From: Variovorax beijingensis
GTDB lineage: Bacteria > Pseudomonadota > Gammaproteobacteria > Burkholderiales > Burkholderiaceae_C
Length of the DNA stretch: 64,000 bases
Direction: 5' to 3'
NCBI RefSeq assembly: GCF_003951285.1
Contig: NZ_RXFQ01000002.1
Location: 248,001-312,000, forward strand
Shown here: in pieces, positions 60,250 to 64,000 of the stretch
Layout: the number at the start of each line of letters is the position of its first letter
Position numbering within the stretch: the first letter of the stretch is position 1
Notes under the pieces: generated by a model
Databases searched by the model: none
What the model saw: only the letters and a program-made list of their open reading frames with translations
What the model was told of the DNA's origin: nothing
Translations under genes and position numbers: made by a program

Positions 60250-61452
60250 ATGTCCGATTCGCCCAAAGACCCCGCAGGCCAGGCCCTCGACACCCGGCTC
60301 GCCCACGCCGGCAAGGCCCCGGCCTACTTCGGCGGCTCGCCGGTCAACACGCCGCTGGTGCGCGCGAGCACCGTGCTGTTCGACAGCGTGGCCGCCATGC
60401 GCGAGACGCGCGCGCGGCGCGGCGAAGAGCGCGCCTTCAGCTACGGCGCACGCGGCACGCCCACCAGCTTCGCGCTCGAGGACGCGGTGAGCGAACTCGA
60501 AGGCGCCCACCGCACGCGCCTCTTTCCCACCGGCCTTGCCGCCATCGGCATGGTGCTGCTGTCGTACCTGAAGCCCGGCGACCATGTGCTGATGTCGGAC
60601 AGCGTGTACGAGCCGGCGCGCAAGCTCGTGCATTCCTTCCTCGATCCCTATGGCATCCGCTGCAGCTTCTTTGCCGCGGACGGCAGCGGCATCGAGGAAC
60701 TGTTCGAGCCCAACACGAAGCTCGTGTATGCCGAGTGCCCGGGTTCGCTGGTCTACGAGATGTGCGACCTGCCCCGGCTGGCCGAGCTCGCCCATGCGCG
60801 CGGCGCGCTCGTTGCCGCGGACAACACCTGGGGCTCGGGCGTTCAATACCGGCCGCTCGCGCTGGGCGCCGACATCTCGCTGATGGCCGCCACCAAGTAC
60901 CTCTCGGGCCACTCCGACGTGATGATGGGCACCGTCGCCACCACGCGCGAAGCCTGGCAGCCGCTCAACGAGCGCTGCGACGCCTTCGGCATGACCGTGA
61001 GCCCCGACGATGCCTGGCTGGTGCTGCGCGGCATGCGTACGCTGTCCGCGCGGCTGCAGGTGCACGAGCGGCATGCCATGGAAGTGGCACACTGGCTTCA
61101 GGCGCGGCCCGAAGTGGCGGCCGTGTTCTGCCCCGCGCTCCCGCAGCACCCTGGCCACGAACTTTGGAAGCGCGACTGCCGCGGCACCAACGGGCTCGTC
61201 TCGTTCGAGCTGCAGCCGGGCATCGAGAATGCCGCGGTCGAGCGCTTCGTCGATGCACTGTCGCTGTTCGGCCGGGGCTCGTCGTGGGGCGGCTATGAAA
61301 GCCTGGTGGCCTGGGCCGACATGCGCGCGGCCCGCAGCGTGACCGACTGGAGCGCGCGCGGCGCGGTCATCCGGCTGCACGTGGGGCTCGAGGCGCCTTC
61401 GGACCTGCTGCGGGATCTTGAATGCGGCTTTGCCGCCCTGGGTGCCGGCTGA
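60250..61452 (+). CDS. metC: Cystathionine beta-lyase (PLP, Cys/Met metabolism family)
   Basis: 400 residues from the ATG at 60250; an in-frame ATG 13 codons earlier is less likely. Seen: TRLAHAGKAPAYFGGSPVNTPLVRASTVLF, FSYGARGTPTSFALEDAVSELEGAHRTRLFPTGLAAIGMVLLSYLKPGDHVL, the PLP lysine in SLMAATKYLSGHSDVMMG, and FGRGSSWGGYESL, typical of MetC. Known: it cleaves cystathionine to homocysteine and also desulfhydrates cysteine. 35 bases after the Bug gene. Closes the sulfur module. Confidence 0.93.
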   Translation: MSDSPKDPAGQALDTRLAHAGKAPAYFGGSPVNTPLVRASTVLFDSVAAMRETRARRGEERAFSYGARGTPTSFALEDAVSELEGAHRTRLFPTGLAAIGMVLLSYLKPGDHVLMSDSVYEPARKLVHSFLDPYGIRCSFFAADGSGIEELFEPNTKLVYAECPGSLVYEMCDLPRLAELAHARGALVAADNTWGSGVQYRPLALGADISLMAATKYLSGHSDVMMGTVATTREAWQPLNERCDAFGMTVSPDDAWLVLRGMRTLSARLQVHERHAMEVAHWLQARPEVAAVFCPALPQHPGHELWKRDCRGTNGLVSFELQPGIENAAVERFVDALSLFGRGSSWGGYESLVAWADMRAARSVTDWSARGAVIRLHVGLEAPSDLLRDLECGFAALGAG

Positions 61453-61468
61453 AGGCAGCTCCAGCGGC

Positions 61469-62305
61469 TCAGGCTGCCACCGGCTCGGGAAGAATGGCCG
61501 TCAGCGCGAAGTCGACCAGATGGAGCCAGGTCGCTTCGATGCCCATGATGCTGTGGTGGTCCGAGGCAGGCACGGTCTGCACGCTGATGGGCGTCGGCCA
61601 GGCCGCGATCAGCTTCTGCGAGCGCTCGGGCAGCACCACGTCGTCGCGCTCGGCCAGCAGCACCTGGGTCTTGGCGGCCACCTCCTTGCAGTGCGTGAGC
61701 GAGTCGAAGCGGTGCCGCAGCAAGAGCGCCAGCGGAACCAGGGGAAAGCGCTTCTTCGCCACCTCGAGCATCGAGTCGTAGGGCGTGACCAGCTGCAGGC
61801 TCGAGAAATCCTGCTGCGCCACCAGCTGGATGGCCACGCCCGTACCCAGGCTGCGGCCGACCACGTGCAGGCGCGCCTGCGGAAAGGCCTTGCGCAGGTG
61901 ATTGGCAAACTGGATCGCATCCGCCACGGAGGCGATCTCGGAGGGGTGCCCCTCGGAATCGGCCACGCCGCGGTAGTTGACGGCCGCAAATCCGAAGCCC
62001 TCCGGCAGCCAGTGCAGCGCCTGCGCGGTGGCGCGGACGTCCTCGCCGCGGCCGGCAAAATAGATGAACAGGTCCTGCAGCGCGTCTTCGCCCTGCGGGT
62101 GATAGACATAGCCGCGCACCATGCCGCCCGGCACGGTGTGGGAGTAGGTGGAAAAGTCGTCGGACAGATGGACGACCGGAAGCTTCCGGGCGTTGAAGAG
62201 GATGTGCCCCTGCCGCGTGGCCAGCAGGGTCCAGTACGCCGCAATGCCGCCAATGGCGGCGGCAGAGGCCGAGAGTGCAATGCGAAAGGCTTTTGAAGAT
62301 GACAA
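61469..62305 (-). CDS. Membrane-anchored alpha/beta hydrolase
   Basis: 278 residues using a TTG start at 62305. The TTG follows CAGGAG with 7-8 bases between, and the protein then opens with SSSKAFRIALSASAAAIGGIAAYWTLL, a clear membrane anchor. The only in-frame ATG (62365) would overlap the upstream DUF1161 gene by 46 bases and has no ribosome site. Catalytic features: YFAGRGEDVR, nucleophile Ser in VVGRSLGTGVA, Asp in LAERDDVV and His in PASDHHSIMG. Similar to YfhR/BEM46-type hydrolases. Function unknown. Convergent with metC. Confidence 0.82.
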   Translation of the reverse strand: MSSSKAFRIALSASAAAIGGIAAYWTLLATRQGHILFNARKLPVVHLSDDFSTYSHTVPGGMVRGYVYHPQGEDALQDLFIYFAGRGEDVRATAQALHWLPEGFGFAAVNYRGVADSEGHPSEIASVADAIQFANHLRKAFPQARLHVVGRSLGTGVAIQLVAQQDFSSLQLVTPYDSMLEVAKKRFPLVPLALLLRHRFDSLTHCKEVAAKTQVLLAERDDVVLPERSQKLIAAWPTPISVQTVPASDHHSIMGIEATWLHLVDFALTAILPEPVAA

Positions 62306-62319
62306 GGCTTGGCTCCTGC

Positions 62320-62652
62320 CTATTTCTTGCAGTTGCCGCCGACGGACACCGTGCCGTCCTTGCACTCCGTCAATATCTCTTCGTCAGCCGGGCCCGCGCC
62401 CGGGCGCGCCGGCGCCGCACCAGTTGCGGGTGCGCCTTCGCGCTGGTAGACGATCTTCTTGCTGCCGAGATCGCAGCTGCCCACCACCTGGCCGGCCGCC
62501 TCTGCATTGGCATCGACGGTGGTGACGGTGAAGCGCGTCACGCCGGCTGCGGCAATCTTCGCTTCGATCTGGGTGCGCAGGGCTTCGCAGTTTTCGGCGC
62601 CGTGGGCGGTGCCCGCCAGGGCAAGCGCCATGGGAATCAACCAGGGTTTCAT
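62320..62652 (-). CDS. DUF1161 periplasmic protein
   Basis: 110 residues from the ATG at 62652. Signal peptide ending AHGAE (about 1-20). The DUF1161 core is NCEALRTQIEAKIAAAGVTRFTVTTVDANAEAAGQVVGSCDLGSKKIVYQR, followed by a Pro/Ala linker and a C-terminal piece EEILTECKDGTVSVGGNCKK whose cysteines may pair. Role unknown; small periplasmic protein. 14 bases upstream of the TTG-started hydrolase, same direction, so probably a two-gene unit. Confidence 0.85.
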   Translation of the reverse strand: MKPWLIPMALALAGTAHGAENCEALRTQIEAKIAAAGVTRFTVTTVDANAEAAGQVVGSCDLGSKKIVYQREGAPATGAAPARPGAGPADEEILTECKDGTVSVGGNCKK

Positions 62653-62776
62653 GATGAGTCGGCCTCGCAGCGGAGGGTTTGGCAAACGAAGAGTCTAGCC
62701 CTTCATTTTCCAGGGACGCATCCCCGCGCGCCATGCGGTAACCAGGCGTCACTGCACGCTCAGCGCACTCGCTGGC

Positions 62777-63196
62777 TCAGCCGCAGGCGTTCCTGCCGGC
62801 CGGAGACTGGCGCAACCTGTTGAGAAAGGCGAGCTGGACCCTGGCCGTGTCGCTGCCCTGCGAGGCGGCGCGCAGCATCCACTGGCGGGCCTCGCAGCGG
62901 TCGGCCTTGATGGCGGAGCCGTACAGCGTCGGCCCCGCCAGCAGCACCATGCCCAGCATCTCCTGCGCCTCGGCGTTGTCCTCCGCCGCCGCTTGCCGAA
63001 GCTGTTCGAGCATCGATCGGTAGTCGCGGGCGGCCTGCGCTTCCAGTGCCAGCTGGAAGCGCTGCTCGGCATGCAGCACGACGCCCGCATCGAGCGGCTC
63101 GGCCACGGAGAGCGCCGCCGCAAGGCAGAGGGCGGCCGACAGGCCGATGCGCCAGCGCAGCGACCCGCTTGCGATTTGATTCAATTCGGATGCCAT
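62777..63196 (-). CDS. Exported Sel1/TPR-like small protein
   Basis: 139 residues. A hydrophobic segment (about 17-32, IGLSAALCLAAALSVAEP) looks like a signal peptide or anchor. The following helical hairpins FQLALEAQAARDYRSMLEQLRQAAAEDNAEAQEMLGMVLLAG...ARQWMLRAASQGSDTARVQLAFLNRL fit Sel1-type repeats, used for protein contacts. Unknown partner. 124 bases separate it from the DUF1161 gene and nothing clear lies between. Confidence 0.72.
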   Translation of the reverse strand: MASELNQIASGSLRWRIGLSAALCLAAALSVAEPLDAGVVLHAEQRFQLALEAQAARDYRSMLEQLRQAAAEDNAEAQEMLGMVLLAGPTLYGSAIKADRCEARQWMLRAASQGSDTARVQLAFLNRLRQSPAGRNACG

Positions 63197-63315
63197 CGAT
63201 GTTCTCCACCACTCAGTTGCGTGGAGGCCATCGTGGCAGCAAGCGCCGGCCGCAAGAAGCTGGAATTCACGCAGCCAGGCTCAGCCGGCGCCTGAGTCCT
63301 TGCGAGCCATCCTCT

Positions 63316-64000
63316 TCAGAACTTCGCGGTGAGTGCCACCTGCAGCTCGCGTCCCGGCCCCGGCATGATCAGGTTGTCGACGCTGCCGTGCGCGGAGACG
63401 AAGTACTTCCTGCCCGTGATGTTCTTCAGGTTGACCGAGAGTTCATAGCGCTCGGTCTTGTAGCTCGCGGCCAGGTCGGCCGTGACGTACGAAGGCAGCG
63501 TCACCAGGTTGCTGAGCGAGGCATAGCGCGCGGCCACGTAGTTCACGCCGCCGCCCGCGCTCAGGCCATGGCCCAGGTCCTTCATGAGCCACACGAAGGC
63601 CGAGTGCCGCGGCGTGAGCGGCGCCACCTTGCCCTGCACCGGCATCGCGGCGCCGATGGGCAACTGCAGCGAGCTCACGGTGGCCAGCGACTTGACCATG
63701 CGGCCGTCCAGGTAGGCGTAGCCCGCGCTGACGTCCCAGCGCCCCGGCAGCTTGCCGGCCAGCGCCAGCTCCATGCCGTTGGTGCGCTGCGTGCCCACGT
63801 TGATCTGCCGCGCCGGGTTGGACGGGTCGGTGTTCTTGATGCCCGAGCGCTCCAGGTTGAAGAGCGCGGCGGTGAAGTTGAGCGCGCCGTCCAGGAAGTC
63901 GAGCTTGGCGCCGATCTCCTTGTTGACGGTGATCTCGGGATCGTTGGCCGCGTTGTTGGCCGACAGCGCGAAGGTCTCGGCCGAAGGCTGGAACGAGCGG
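63316..64000 (-). CDS. TonB-dependent siderophore receptor, C-terminal part (cut by right edge)
   Basis: Open on the minus strand from the window edge to the stop at 63316; about 227 codons are visible. Barrel strands such as ALNFTAALFNLERSGIKNTD, INVGTQRTNGMELALAGKLPGRWDVSAGYAYLDGRMVKS, LTPRHSAFVWLMKDL and the C-terminal YELSVNLKNITGRKYFVSAHG...ELQVALTAKF ending in Phe are those of FhuE/FpvA-type receptors (NLKNxxxRxYF box). The plug and TonB box lie beyond the edge. Known: transports ferric siderophores across the outer membrane. The ATG at 63798 is internal, not the gene start. Confidence 0.93.
   Translation of the reverse strand, partial: RSFQPSAETFALSANNAANDPEITVNKEIGAKLDFLDGALNFTAALFNLERSGIKNTDPSNPARQINVGTQRTNGMELALAGKLPGRWDVSAGYAYLDGRMVKSLATVSSLQLPIGAAMPVQGKVAPLTPRHSAFVWLMKDLGHGLSAGGGVNYVAARYASLSNLVTLPSYVTADLAASYKTERYELSVNLKNITGRKYFVSAHGSVDNLIMPGPGRELQVALTAKF

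Overview
The window is GC-rich, gene-dense DNA from a free-living, metabolically versatile bacterium. Bug/TctC-type binding proteins, a PuuE-type ureide pathway, DadA/Lrp, a two-domain MaeB, many LysR/GntR regulators and several orphan solute-binding proteins point to a betaproteobacterium of the Burkholderiales, most like Variovorax (Comamonadaceae). That placement is inference from protein style, not a database result. I see no rRNA, tRNA, CRISPR, insertion sequence or prophage, and no gene-free gap above 300 bases.

Bases 1-24,400 are mainly a purine/ureide utilisation region: xdhC (cut by the left edge), uraH, a GntR regulator, puuE, a fused uraD-allC gene, an M20 amidohydrolase and an Asp-nucleophile alpha/beta hydrolase. 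Then come an amino-acid binding protein/aminotransferase pair with a LysR, a SET-domain protein, an NCS1 permease, an allantoin/hydantoin racemase, a second GntR, a TetR/SDR/hydrolase group, an NCS2 urate/xanthine permease, an aldo-keto reductase, and a histidine kinase/response regulator pair beside an alpha-ketoglutarate-type permease. Three promoters (gntR/uraH, NCS1, NCS2) share the palindrome TGTATACA, which suggests a GntR-controlled purine regulon.

Bases 24,400-40,700 hold a two-gene polysaccharide synthase/outer-membrane barrel locus, dctA with its own GntR and paired operators, an AI-2E family protein, a carotenoid-oxygenase-like protein, the glyoxylate salvage operon gcl-hyi-glxR with a divergent LysR, a halogenase-like flavoprotein and maeB. 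The salvage operon would use the glyoxylate released from ureides, and the malic enzyme fits C4-dicarboxylate uptake.

Bases 40,700-57,500 carry a DctPQM TRAP transporter, a NitT/TauT-type ABC operon ending in a nucleoside-deaminase-like gene, lpxO, an imine-reductase-like gene with HxlR, osmC-like, lrp-dadA, and a divergent pair: a Rieske oxygenase facing a second binding protein/deaminase pair. These are followed by an orphan ureD and a LysR. Candidate sigma-54 (-24/-12) promoters precede the TRAP operon, the ABC operon and both arms of the Rieske/binding-protein intergenic region. That last region also has long nested inverted repeats, the most unusual structure in the window.

Bases 56,800-64,000 hold a sulfur module (cysteine-dioxygenase-like cupin, four-domain rhodanese, Bug binding protein, cystathionine beta-lyase), small envelope proteins and the C-terminus of a TonB-dependent receptor cut by the right edge.
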